Assembly (NCBI GenBank): GCA_902826155.1
Contig: CADEDU010000071.1
Coordinates: 1-28,811 of the forward strand
DNA length: 28,811 bases
DNA from: an uncultured beta proteobacterium
Lineage (GTDB): Bacteria > Pseudomonadota > Gammaproteobacteria > Burkholderiales > SG8-39
Direction: 5' to 3'
The notes beneath the pieces were generated by a model. The model saw only the letters and a list, made by a program, of their open reading frames with translations. It was not told where the DNA came from and did not search any database. How positions within the stretch are numbered: position 1 is the first letter of the stretch; each line of letters opens with the position of its first letter. This document shows positions 7,758-15,559 of the stretch, piece by piece. The position numbers and the translations under genes were made by a program.

Positions 7758-8642
7758 TCAGACGGCTTCGGTCAGATCTCGCACGGCGTCGGGCAGCGTC
7801 TGCGGCCGGATGTCGCAGAGCGCCGTGGTGCGCTCCATCGAGATGCCGCTGTATCGCGGCTTGAAGGCGATGTGGACACCGCGCTCGGTGGCGGTCGTCG
7901 GCGCGATCAGTCGCCGATCGATGCCCATGCGGTCGGCGAAGGCGAAGGCGAGATCCACGTACGATACGTTCTCCGCACCCGACAAGTGAAGGTTGCCGGG
8001 CACACGGCATTCGCCGATCTTCATCAGGGATTCGCCGACAAAACGGACCGACATCGGCGCAAACAGCAGATCGGCGAATGGCTCGACGACCTCGCCCCGA
8101 TTCCAGGCGGCAAACCAGCCGGGCAGCGGTGAGGTGTCACGACCGAGAATCTTGGTGAGCCGCACGACGTTCAGCCGACCGGAGGCGCCCAATTGTCCGG
8201 CGGCCAGGCGGATCGCGCTTTCGCCCTCGGATTTCTGCCGCGCGTAGGCGATGCCCGGGAGATGCGGATCATCCTCGCGGGGCCAGGGCCGCTCACCGCC
8301 GAACACCGAGTTGGTCGAGACGAACGTCACGAAGGCGCCCTGCTCGAGCAGCGAGGCGACCAGCCGCGGGATCAACTCGACGTTGATCCGTTGAGCCAGG
8401 GGATCCTTTTCGCAGCGGTCGTAGTTCGTTGCCGCTGCCACGACGAATGCGTAGTCGATTCCGGCGGGCAACACGAACGGCGCGTCGCTCTCGAAATCGA
8501 GGTGAACACGACCGGTGCCGGGTTGTTCTTGCCTACGGGTACTGGCCAACACACGCTGACCAGCCGACTGCAATGCCCGGTACAGACCGCCTCCGACGAG
8601 GCTATCGCCACCGACCACAAGATACCCGTTGCGACCCGTCAT
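7758..8642 (-). CDS. RmlD-like NAD(P)-dependent sugar reductase/epimerase (extended SDR)
   Basis: A 294-residue extended short-chain dehydrogenase. It has the nucleotide-binding loop VVGGDSLVG at 9-17, a VAAATNYDRCEKD strand, the catalytic serine region VSTNSVFGG at 108-116 and an intact YARQK (Tyr133, Lys137). The length and NAxxVDxAE-like stretch (TNYDRCEKDP) match dTDP-4-dehydrorhamnose reductases, which reduce the 4-keto group of a dTDP-6-deoxy-4-keto sugar. Overall identity to true RmlD looks limited, so the exact sugar is uncertain. Its ATG overlaps the stop of the WbuC-like gene by 4 bases (ATGA), and it precedes a C-methyltransferase. A pathway of 4-keto sugar formation, C-methylation and ketoreduction would fit this order. 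Confidence 0.8.
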   Translation of the reverse strand: MTGRNGYLVVGGDSLVGGGLYRALQSAGQRVLASTRRQEQPGTGRVHLDFESDAPFVLPAGIDYAFVVAAATNYDRCEKDPLAQRINVELIPRLVASLLEQGAFVTFVSTNSVFGGERPWPREDDPHLPGIAYARQKSEGESAIRLAAGQLGASGRLNVVRLTKILGRDTSPLPGWFAAWNRGEVVEPFADLLFAPMSVRFVGESLMKIGECRVPGNLHLSGAENVSYVDLAFAFADRMGIDRRLIAPTTATERGVHIAFKPRYSGISMERTTALCDIRPQTLPDAVRDLTEAV

Positions 8643-9178
8643 TGGATTCCTTCGATTCGACGGCGGGCGACCCGATCGGCGAGGCGAACCATGTAAGCCC
8701 GCGCAGCTGCTCCATCCTCTTCGGCCGGTGCGAACGGTGCAAGCACCGTCTTGGCCCGGTCGAACGGCCCGTTCGTCACCTCGTGCACGATGAGAAAGTC
8801 GGACCGGATCACGAGGGTATGGTAGGCCGCAGAGGATAGGCGATAGAAGAACCGACGCCCGGAACCCGCCCCCCCGAGTTCGACCACATCGACGAGATTC
8901 CCGTTCTCATCAAATACCGCCACGTCGACCTCGCCCTCCACGATGTGGAAGGACTCGGACTTCCCGAGATGCTTGTGGGGATGAATGTAGCTGGAGGCCG
9001 AGATCGCGATGATCATCTCGTGCAGGGCATCATCGTTGGTAGGGTGGGCACAGATCCGCGCCCGTCGACGTGGACTCTCCGCGGCCTGCCGCTTGAGCAC
9101 GCCGATCTCCTCGCTGCCGATCCGCACGATCGGTCCCTCGGCGATCAGCACCTCGTCGTTGACCTTGCGCAGCTTCAT
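8639..9178 (-). CDS. WbuC-like cupin-fold metalloprotein
   Basis: A 179-residue protein starting at ATG 9178. Cupin motif 1 is visible as HPHKHLGKSESFHIVEGEVDV around residues 69-89, with His ligands and a Glu, and motif 2 as YHTLVIRSDFLIVHEV. The N-terminal 60 residues (starting MKLRKVNDEVL) match the WbuC family, found in O-antigen loci of enterobacteria and many other LPS clusters. WbuC has no firmly established reaction that I know of. This copy appears longer than the typical 130-150 residues because of its C-terminal helical end. It overlaps both neighbours by 4 bases (ATGA), so expression is tightly linked to the C-methyltransferase upstream and the reductase downstream. The metal-binding histidines are seen; the function is unknown. 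Confidence 0.8.
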   Translation of the reverse strand: MKLRKVNDEVLIAEGPIVRIGSEEIGVLKRQAAESPRRRARICAHPTNDDALHEMIIAISASSYIHPHKHLGKSESFHIVEGEVDVAVFDENGNLVDVVELGGAGSGRRFFYRLSSAAYHTLVIRSDFLIVHEVTNGPFDRAKTVLAPFAPAEEDGAAARAYMVRLADRVARRRIEGIQ

Positions 9179-10401
9179 GGGGTGCTCGCAGCGTAGACGC
9201 TGCGTGGGCTGAGCGCGAAAATGGACAAGAACCGCCCGCCGCGTTGGAGGTACGCCGCGTGCTTCGCAAGTACTTTCTGCTCGCTTTCCGGATTGAGCGC
9301 GAGCAGGCACAGATCGATCGTCTCCAGCGCAGCCGACCCGCGGATCGGCAGTCGTGACCCCGGCATCAGCAGGGACTGCTTGTGCGCATTGTCGTCGATC
9401 ACGCACTCGACGGATTCCCGCAGTCCGTACATGTTGATGAACTTGGCCGCGAGGTGCCCTGCACCGAAGATCGCCACGCGCTTGCCCGCATCTCGCCAGG
9501 CTCCGAACATCGCCTGAATCGCGGCGAGCGTCCGTGCGTGCCGCCCGCCGAATGCGACCCCGTCTGCGAGGACGGATGACTGTCCGTCGCGAGCGAGAGT
9601 GGGGGTGCCAGCACCAGCACGGTTTCTGACGATGCCGATCAGCGAGTCCTCAAGCGGATAGGGATGGACGATGACGTCCTGCATCGTCAGCCCGGCGTGC
9701 GCGATCAGCGAGTCCAGCGTCTCGCGCGAGAGATACGTGATGTGCTCCTCCCAGACGAAGCTGTAGTCATACGCCCGGATGAACTTCACGCAATCGGGCA
9801 TCTCGAAGAGCAGAAAACCGTCGGGCCTCACCACGCGGCTCAGCGCCGCGAGAAATGCGAGCGGGTCGTGGGCATGCTCAAGCACATGGCGCACGAGCAA
9901 CAGGTCTGCTTGGCCATGACGAGCGACGAGCGCGTCGACCATCGGCACGGTCAGCGCCGCCTGAATGGATTCCAGTCCGGCACGTGGGTCGTCGATGTGC
10001 AGATCCGCACCCGGCTCATACCGGTACGTGTTCCGGTACCCCAGGCGATTGAAGCGTGCGAGCGTCGTGTCGTCTTTGTAGCTCAGGCCGACGATCCGGG
10101 CATCCTGGCGCACGCCGGGCAGCTGGCACAGGCGGGCAACCAGATCATCGAGGTGCCCTTCGGGCTCGTTGTACGTCAGCCAGTCGAATCGGGATACGAC
10201 CATTGCTGCCGGCATCGGATCGACGAGTTGGATCATCCCGCACTCGGCGCATTGGCCAACCAGCAGCGGATGCCTGTCAGTGACAGCCTCCCCCGTATGT
10301 TCGAAGCGATTGCTCGGGGGCTGTGGGCCGAAATCGACCAGTATGCGAACGGCTTCGCCCCGGCAGGCGCGGCAACGGGTTGTCGCGTTTGACGCGTTCA
10401 T
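9175..10401 (-). CDS. C-methyltransferase-family protein with degenerate SAM motif
   Basis: A 408-residue paralogue of the gene at 6466-7731. It keeps the zinc domain (Cys 10, 13, 51 and 54), a HVLEHAHDPLAFL core and FEMPD strand, the WEEH tetrad at 217-220, and the C-terminal Rossmann-like domain (VAIFGAGHLAAKF, VIDDNAHKQ). Motif I is abnormal: ARIVGLSYKDDTTL at 101-114 occupies the place of the GSNDGxxL SAM loop. It may bind SAM differently or not methylate at all. ATG 10401, 4 nt after the upstream stop, was taken as start; ATG 10419 would add 6 residues. The downstream cupin start overlaps its stop by 4 bases. The family is clear, the activity is not. Confidence 0.8.
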   Translation of the reverse strand: MNASNATTRCRACRGEAVRILVDFGPQPPSNRFEHTGEAVTDRHPLLVGQCAECGMIQLVDPMPAAMVVSRFDWLTYNEPEGHLDDLVARLCQLPGVRQDARIVGLSYKDDTTLARFNRLGYRNTYRYEPGADLHIDDPRAGLESIQAALTVPMVDALVARHGQADLLLVRHVLEHAHDPLAFLAALSRVVRPDGFLLFEMPDCVKFIRAYDYSFVWEEHITYLSRETLDSLIAHAGLTMQDVIVHPYPLEDSLIGIVRNRAGAGTPTLARDGQSSVLADGVAFGGRHARTLAAIQAMFGAWRDAGKRVAIFGAGHLAAKFINMYGLRESVECVIDDNAHKQSLLMPGSRLPIRGSAALETIDLCLLALNPESEQKVLAKHAAYLQRGGRFLSIFALSPRSVYAASTP

Positions 10402-10405
10402 CGCT

Positions 10406-11467
10406 TCATCCCGGGGCATGCATGCGGATCATGCAACGTCCGGCGAGCCGCCCGTCACGCATTCTCTCGATCGCCGAGTTGATGTCTACGAGATCGACAA
10501 CCTCGGTAATCAGCTCGCGCAGCCGCAGGCGTCCGGCCTTGAACAGCGCATGGAACCTCGGGATATCCTGCTCCGGAATCGCCTCGCCGCCGTGGGATCC
10601 GGAGAGGATCTTGCCGAAGTGGAGCGGCAACGAGTGGATCGTGATGTCGTTGCCCTTGCGCGGCACACCGACCAACGTGACCCGCCCCTGAGGCTTGGCG
10701 AGCATGTAACCGAGCTGGATGATTGCGGGCTGACCGGTGTTGTCGATGAACGCGTCGACCCCTGCGGATCCGACGATCCGCATGATCTCCGCTCGCGCGT
10801 CTGCGTTCCTGGCGTTGATCACGTGGCTTGCGCCGAGCGTCTTCGCCAATGCCAGCCGATTGTCATGAAGGTCCACGGCTACGATCGGGTAGGCGGACAC
10901 CAGCGCGGCGGCCTGCACGATATTGAGTCCGACCCCGCCCGCGCCGAAGACCACGACCGACTCCCCGATCTGCACACGCGCGTTGTTCTGGACCACACCG
11001 AAGCCCGTGGTGACCGCGCAGCCGAATAAGGCCGCGACCTCCATGTCGCTGTCGTCGGGGATGCGTGTCACGCGGTTCGCCGCGACGATCGCGTACTCGT
11101 TGAATGTCGTGATCCAGCCTGCATTAACGGTGCGCCCATGCCAGCGGTACTTCGGCGGCATCGCCTCGATCCCCGGGCCCTTGCGCCAGTGCATGACGAC
11201 CTTGTGTCCGGGCGCGACGTGATGCACCCCGGCGCCGACCGCGATCACCTCGCCTGACGCCTCATGCCCGAGCAGGTGGGGCAGGAACTTGTCCTCGCCC
11301 TTGGCCCCGTCGATCTCCCCGAGCTGCGAGCCGCAAATGCCGCTGAACTGCACCTTCACCAGGACCTGACCGACTTCGAGCCGCTCCGGCATCTCGATCT
11401 CGGAGACGACCAGCGGACTGCGCTGTTCGACCAGGATGGCCGCCTTCATCGTGCGCGGAATCGTCAT
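10406..11467 (-). CDS. Zinc-type (MDR) alcohol dehydrogenase without the structural-zinc cysteines
   Basis: A 353-residue medium-chain dehydrogenase. The GroES-like domain supplies the likely catalytic-zinc ligands Cys45, His68-Glu69 (LLGHEASGEV) and Cys150 (FGCAVTTGFG). The Rossmann domain has VVFGAGGVGLNIVQ at 172-185 for NAD(P). The segment that normally carries the four structural-zinc cysteines (about residues 92-118, HWRKGPGIEAMPPKYRWHG) contains none. The reaction should be alcohol/ketone interconversion on a sugar or sugar alcohol. ATG 11467, 7 nt after the upstream stop, was chosen; ATG 11449 (before KAAILVEQ) is the alternative. Neither has a clear Shine-Dalgarno, suggesting translational coupling. 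The specific substrate is unknown. Confidence 0.83.
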   Translation of the reverse strand: MTIPRTMKAAILVEQRSPLVVSEIEMPERLEVGQVLVKVQFSGICGSQLGEIDGAKGEDKFLPHLLGHEASGEVIAVGAGVHHVAPGHKVVMHWRKGPGIEAMPPKYRWHGRTVNAGWITTFNEYAIVAANRVTRIPDDSDMEVAALFGCAVTTGFGVVQNNARVQIGESVVVFGAGGVGLNIVQAAALVSAYPIVAVDLHDNRLALAKTLGASHVINARNADARAEIMRIVGSAGVDAFIDNTGQPAIIQLGYMLAKPQGRVTLVGVPRKGNDITIHSLPLHFGKILSGSHGGEAIPEQDIPRFHALFKAGRLRLRELITEVVDLVDINSAIERMRDGRLAGRCMIRMHAPG

Positions 11468-11474
11468 GACGGGT

Positions 11475-12146
11475 CTATTCGAAATAGATGAACGAGTAGT
11501 CGCCGGTGTAGCCGGTCTGCCTGAACCACCACTCCCACTCTTGCGGCGTGTTGAAAGCCTCGCACGTGACCTGCCAATACAGCAGGTTGGCCTTCTCCGT
11601 CTCGTTCCGGTAGGACTCCACGCAGAGGTAGCGGTGCTTTCGCCCGACCCGCTGCATCTCGCGCAGGGCCGGGTCGAGGTCATAGCTGTGCAGGTTATGC
11701 AGCGTGTTGATGGAAATGACCAGGTCGAAGCTGTTGTCGGGCCACGGCAACTTGTTGGCATTACCCACCTGCAGCCGGTCCTTTACTTCCTCCTTGGCAT
11801 TGGCGATGGCGTATTCGGACACGTCGATTCCATGCACCTCGAGCCCCGGCACGACCTTCAGGAAATCGAACAGCAGGAACGCCTTGCCACAACCTACGTC
11901 GAGAATCCGGTCCCCGCTCTTCAGACCGTAGTGTTCGACCATGGCGCGGGCCACTTTTTCCCAGCGTCCTTCCATGTAGCGGTAACCGCCATAGTTGATG
12001 CGGCGGTCACCGTCCCAATAGTCGTAGCCCCATTTCTTCGCCGCCTCCGCCGCACGGGCCTTGGGGTATTCCGGATCGTTCACCCGAGCCAGATAGTCGC
12101 GCTTGGTGGCCTTGTGCAAGACGGACATGAAATCGATGTAAGCCAC
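11475..12146 (-). CDS. Class I SAM-dependent methyltransferase
   Basis: A 223-residue protein starting with GTG, preceded by GAGGAAA. The SAM core is textbook: ILDVGCGKAFLL at 81-92, HGIDVSEYAI for the ribose loop, GNANKLPWPDNSFDLVISINTLHN for motif IV, and LREMQRVG. It carries an aromatic-rich N-terminal segment (YDYWDGDRRINYGGYRYMEG at about 41-60) and an equally aromatic C-terminal end (EWEWWFRQTGYTGDYSFIYFE begins near residue 203), which could shape a carbohydrate pocket. It starts 2 nt after the APH-like kinase stop and ends 7 nt before the dehydrogenase start. O-methylation of a sugar is the simplest guess. Confidence 0.82.
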   Translation of the reverse strand: MAYIDFMSVLHKATKRDYLARVNDPEYPKARAAEAAKKWGYDYWDGDRRINYGGYRYMEGRWEKVARAMVEHYGLKSGDRILDVGCGKAFLLFDFLKVVPGLEVHGIDVSEYAIANAKEEVKDRLQVGNANKLPWPDNSFDLVISINTLHNLHSYDLDPALREMQRVGRKHRYLCVESYRNETEKANLLYWQVTCEAFNTPQEWEWWFRQTGYTGDYSFIYFE

Positions 12147-12148
12147 GC

Positions 12149-13171
12149 TCAGTTTCCTCGCTGGCGGATGGTTTGAAAGAGCTCCCGGGCCTTGACCAGC
12201 TGGCGTGCCTTGCGGCTCTCGGGGTCGGCAGAAGGATCGGCGAACGCGCGGCGCCGTGCCGCATCGCCCAGGAACTCATTGAGGATGATGCAACACCACT
12301 TGATCCGGAAGATCGGCTCGAGCAGCTCTGCGCGCTCGCTGATTCGGTCCGATTCCCGAAACGGCGCCAGCGCCTCGGTCACGAATTCAGCGCGGTGCGC
12401 GGATCCCACCGGACAGCCCGGATGAGCGAAGAAGTCGCCGATCATCTTGGCCGGGTCGTCCCATCCCGCGTACTCGAAGTCGAGAAAGCAAACCTCCCCA
12501 GAGACGCGTTGCACGGAGTTGTGGAAGCCGAAGTCCGAGGGGGACAGGCAACGCCACGAGTCCGGCAGTTCAGCCACCGGATCGGCCGATTGCGACTCGA
12601 TGTGTCCGCGCACACGACTCCAAACATCGTGCAATTCGGCGACGAATGCCGTCGCCTCGCGATCCACTGTGCTTGCCGGTTCGATGGCGAAGAGGCGATC
12701 GAGCCGGCTGTCGAGCATGCGCACGTGCTGTCGCACGCTGAAACACGCTTCCGATGCGGGAGGCAAATGCGCGGCGGCGTCCCGGCTTGTGGACGAATTG
12801 AGGCGGGCGAAAAACGTGGCGGCTGCGAGAACGATCTCTCGGTCCACCATGGCAGGCTCGATGCGGGTGCCGGCGACGTACTCGTAGAGCGCGATGCGAC
12901 TCTCCTCATCAGCAGCTATCGGTTGTGGCAGGCAGCGCAAGCCGTGGTTCCAGGCGTGCGTGGAAAACACGAATTCCGATCGCAGCCGGTCGCGCGGATC
13001 GGCAGGCGAGCTGTAGTAGCACTTCGCAACGAACTCCTCGGCACCGCATCGGACCCGGTAGACACGGTTGTTGCCCCCAGCCTTGAGCGAATCGAATCCG
13101 TCGATCGGGCCGCAACGGCCCGTGACCGACAGCAACGCGGCCACCCTCGCCTCTAGTGCTCCTGCTTCCAT
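12149..13171 (-). CDS. APH-fold (aminoglycoside phosphotransferase-like) small-molecule kinase
   Basis: A 340-residue protein of the APH/choline-kinase fold. The N-lobe has a glycine-containing loop (KAGGNNRVYRV at 30-40) and the ATP lysine in EEFVAKCYY (Lys50). The catalytic loop reads LSPSDFGFHN at 209-218: the Asp (213) and Asn (218) of the HGDxxxxN motif are kept, but the His is Pro. The metal-binding loop is FLDFEYAGWDDP (Asp231). It likely phosphorylates a sugar or amino alcohol rather than an antibiotic, given its place in a glycan operon next to a HAD phosphatase. ATG 13171 overlaps the HAD gene by 19 bases and has no good Shine-Dalgarno; the open frame begins at 13204. A role as sugar-1-kinase in a heptose-type pathway is inference. 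Confidence 0.75.
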   Translation of the reverse strand: MEAGALEARVAALLSVTGRCGPIDGFDSLKAGGNNRVYRVRCGAEEFVAKCYYSSPADPRDRLRSEFVFSTHAWNHGLRCLPQPIAADEESRIALYEYVAGTRIEPAMVDREIVLAAATFFARLNSSTSRDAAAHLPPASEACFSVRQHVRMLDSRLDRLFAIEPASTVDREATAFVAELHDVWSRVRGHIESQSADPVAELPDSWRCLSPSDFGFHNSVQRVSGEVCFLDFEYAGWDDPAKMIGDFFAHPGCPVGSAHRAEFVTEALAPFRESDRISERAELLEPIFRIKWCCIILNEFLGDAARRRAFADPSADPESRKARQLVKARELFQTIRQRGN

Positions 13172-13770
13172 CGGCACTTGAGCAGGACCCTCAACTCGCT
13201 CCAATCGCGCGCGCGCGTCGAACGGCTGGTCGGGTGATTGTCTTCCGGATCGAATAGCACCGGCTCGGTACCGGCCGGAAAGTCGCTCGCCTCCAGAATT
13301 TCGGGGAGATCATCGATGAACACCGTACAGCCCACCTGTGCGATGCGCGCGATCTTGTCCTGCTTTGTCTGCTCGAAATACACACGCTCCGGATCGACCA
13401 GCGGGCCGTCGGCGTCGCTCAACGTTCCGCTGACCCATTTCCGGGCTGCTTCGTGCAGGTCGTACTTCGGACCAAGGTAGGGATGGCGGGTCTTGTGGCT
13501 CACGATGAAGCTGGTGAGCCCGGCAGCGCGCGCCCATCGGAGAAAATCGAGCACGCCGGCATACGGCAGCGCCTCGCCCATGCGGGCACCGTAGACGTAT
13601 CCCTGCATTTCGGTCCAAACATCCTCGCGGCCGATCTGACGCAGGTGGTCACGGACCCTCACCTTCGAGGCCGGAAGATCCGCGGGGATCCAACCACCTT
13701 CGCGAGCCACCTTGTGGAACAGCGCGTCATAGCTGACGAGGGTGTTGTCGAAGTCGAGTCCGAGTCGCAT
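13153..13770 (-). CDS. HAD-superfamily hydrolase (small phosphatase)
   Basis: A 205-residue HAD protein. Motif I is LDFDNTLVSYD with nucleophile Asp6 and acid/base Asp8. Motif II is FIVSHKT with Ser91. A motif III lysine lies in the TKQDKIARI stretch. Motif IV is FIDDLPEIL (Asp153, Asp154). A C1-type helical cap would sit between motifs I and II. HAD enzymes with this layout hydrolyse phosphomonoesters; GmhB of the ADP-heptose pathway is one example, though the sequence is not clearly GmhB. The start is ATG 13770, 13 nt after the transketolase C-half stop. The paired kinase downstream suggests a phosphorylation/dephosphorylation sequence as in heptose activation. The substrate is not visible from sequence. 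Confidence 0.8.
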   Translation of the reverse strand: MRLGLDFDNTLVSYDALFHKVAREGGWIPADLPASKVRVRDHLRQIGREDVWTEMQGYVYGARMGEALPYAGVLDFLRWARAAGLTSFIVSHKTRHPYLGPKYDLHEAARKWVSGTLSDADGPLVDPERVYFEQTKQDKIARIAQVGCTVFIDDLPEILEASDFPAGTEPVLFDPEDNHPTSRSTRARDWSELRVLLKCRWKQEH

Positions 13771-13783
13771 TGCCACCTGCGGT

Positions 13784-14710
13784 TCAGGCTGCAGACAACG
13801 CCGCCAGCAGCCGATCGGCGATGTTCTGCGCGCTGAGCCCAAACTTGCGTCGTGCGTATTCTTGCGAGCCGACTTCGTGCATGAAGGCATCGTCGGCACC
13901 GAACGACAACATCCGCGCGAGATCGCCTGTTTGCCGCGCTCGCCACTCGGCGATTGTTCCACCGAGGCCGCCGATCCGACTGTGCTCCTCGGCGATTCCG
14001 ATCACCGGATAGCGCCGAAACAGCTCCTCCAGGCGAACTTCGTCGAGCGGCTTGACGGTGTGAAAGCTCTCGACACGCACCGAGTGTCCTCGTTCCTGAA
14101 GCAGGTCAGCGGCTTTCAACACCTCCGGCATGATCGTGCCGGTGCCGATCAGACATAAATCGCGGCCGTCGCGGAGGGTGATTGCGTGCCCGAACGCCAA
14201 TTTGGGCTGCACCGAGTGGATGATCGGCTCGCCTTTCTTCCCGATCCGCATGTATACGGGGCCATCGTGGGCCAAGGCCTGCCGAAGCTGCAAGCGGAGC
14301 TCGACTTCGTCGCATGGCGCGAGCACGGTCATACCCGGGAGAGCGCGCAGGATGGCGATGTCCTCGAGTGAATGGTGCGTCGGGCCCAGTTCGGCGTACG
14401 ACAAGCCCGAGCCCGTCCCGACGATCACCACCGGCGCACGGTGATAACAAGCATCGACCCGGATCTGCTCGAGGCAGCGCGTGGTGGTGAATGGCGTGAT
14501 CGTATAGACAAAGGGCCGGAGGCCCGAGAGCGCCATGCCCGCGGCGACGCTCATCATGTTGCCTTCCGCCACGCCACAGTTGAAGAATCTCGACGGTGCG
14601 ACATCCTTGAACTTGTCGAACAACTTGTTACCGATGTCGCCGGACAAGAGTACGACGCGCTTGTCGGCATCGCCGAGACGGGTAACCTCGTCGGCGAACG
14701 CGTTTCTCAT
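13784..14710 (-). CDS. Transketolase-like protein, C-terminal half (pyrimidine-binding and C domains)
   Basis: A 308-residue protein equal to the second half of transketolase. The PYR domain contains CGVAEGNMMSVAAGMA, with Glu49 as the catalytic glutamate that activates thiamine diphosphate, then TTRCLEQIRVDACYH and LGPTHHSLEDIA (phosphate-side residues). The C domain starts near residue 185 (LCLIGTGTIMPEVL). The protein must pair with the N-half encoded just upstream: its ATG overlaps that stop by 4 bases (ATGA) and a GGGAG motif precedes it. Transketolase moves a two-carbon ketol unit between sugar phosphates, making for example sedoheptulose 7-phosphate. A copy in a glycan operon beside a GmhA-like isomerase suggests a dedicated biosynthetic use. 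Confidence 0.88.
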   Translation of the reverse strand: MRNAFADEVTRLGDADKRVVLLSGDIGNKLFDKFKDVAPSRFFNCGVAEGNMMSVAAGMALSGLRPFVYTITPFTTTRCLEQIRVDACYHRAPVVIVGTGSGLSYAELGPTHHSLEDIAILRALPGMTVLAPCDEVELRLQLRQALAHDGPVYMRIGKKGEPIIHSVQPKLAFGHAITLRDGRDLCLIGTGTIMPEVLKAADLLQERGHSVRVESFHTVKPLDEVRLEELFRRYPVIGIAEEHSRIGGLGGTIAEWRARQTGDLARMLSFGADDAFMHEVGSQEYARRKFGLSAQNIADRLLAALSAA

Positions 14711-15549
14711 GCGGGCACTCCCAACTCCTTCTTGGCCCTGAGGACCTCTTCGGCTTTCGGGATGCGGTAGTGCCAGTTGTTGTCGTCCTCCATGAACGAC
14801 ACCCCCTTACCCTTGATGGTGTGCGCTACGACCGCAACCGGCTTGCCGCTGCCATCGGGTATCTTGCTCAATAGTCGGATCAGTGCCGCCATGTCATGAC
14901 CGTCGGTCTCACATGCGCTCCAACCGAATGCGCGCCACTTGTCGACGAGCGGCCCCAGTGCCAGGACCTCGTTGCTGCGCCCGGTCGCCTGCCACTTGTT
15001 GTAGTCCACGACCACACACAGACGCTCGACCGATTGGCTTGCCGCGAGCATCGCGCACTCCCAGATCGAACCCTCGTTGCACTCGCCGTCACTCACGAGC
15101 GCCACGACGTTGTACTGGCGGCCGTGGATGCGCCCGGCAAGCGCCATGCCCAGGCCCATCGGCAGACCATGACCGAGTGAGCCGGTGGCTGCCTCGATGC
15201 CAGCAAGATGATCGGGCGTGGGAGGATGTTCGGCGAACAGACTGCCATCCTCGCCGTATCGATCGAGCCAATCGAGCGGATAGAACCCCCGCATGGCCAG
15301 CACCTGGAACAACGCGGGCGCACCATGCCCCTTCGACAGGATGAACCTGTCCCGATCGGCATGACGCGGATCCTTCGGATCGAGCCGCAGCGTATGGAAG
15401 TACGCTGCGACAAGGATGTCCACGCACGACAGGCACGACCCCAAATGCGGCGTCTGCGTCTTGTGGGAGTTCTCGATGACGCGAGCCCGGATGATCCGGG
15501 CGAGGTGGTCGAGTTCGGAAAGCTCGAACTGGCAGGCTTCTATCGCCAT
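14707..15549 (-). CDS. Transketolase-like protein, N-terminal half (thiamine diphosphate-binding domain)
   Basis: A 280-residue protein equal to the PP domain of transketolase. Visible are HLGSCLSCVDIL, LSKGHGAPALFQ (KGHG 73-76), GSLGHGLPMGLGMAL at 123-137, and the Mg-thiamine-diphosphate motif SDGECNEGS at 153-161 with Asn184 (VDYNKWQ) as the distal ligand. The motif reads SDG where GDG is usual, but the metal-binding Asp and Asn are present. Split transketolases occur in archaea, in many anaerobes and in secondary-metabolite or LPS loci, whereas the housekeeping proteobacterial enzyme is a single chain of about 660 residues. It starts 10 nt after the preceding dehydratase stop with GAGG upstream. 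Together with the C-half it should form a heterotetramer. Confidence 0.88.
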   Translation of the reverse strand: MAIEACQFELSELDHLARIIRARVIENSHKTQTPHLGSCLSCVDILVAAYFHTLRLDPKDPRHADRDRFILSKGHGAPALFQVLAMRGFYPLDWLDRYGEDGSLFAEHPPTPDHLAGIEAATGSLGHGLPMGLGMALAGRIHGRQYNVVALVSDGECNEGSIWECAMLAASQSVERLCVVVDYNKWQATGRSNEVLALGPLVDKWRAFGWSACETDGHDMAALIRLLSKIPDGSGKPVAVVAHTIKGKGVSFMEDDNNWHYRIPKAEEVLRAKKELGVPA

Positions 15550-15559
15550 GTCGCGTGCC

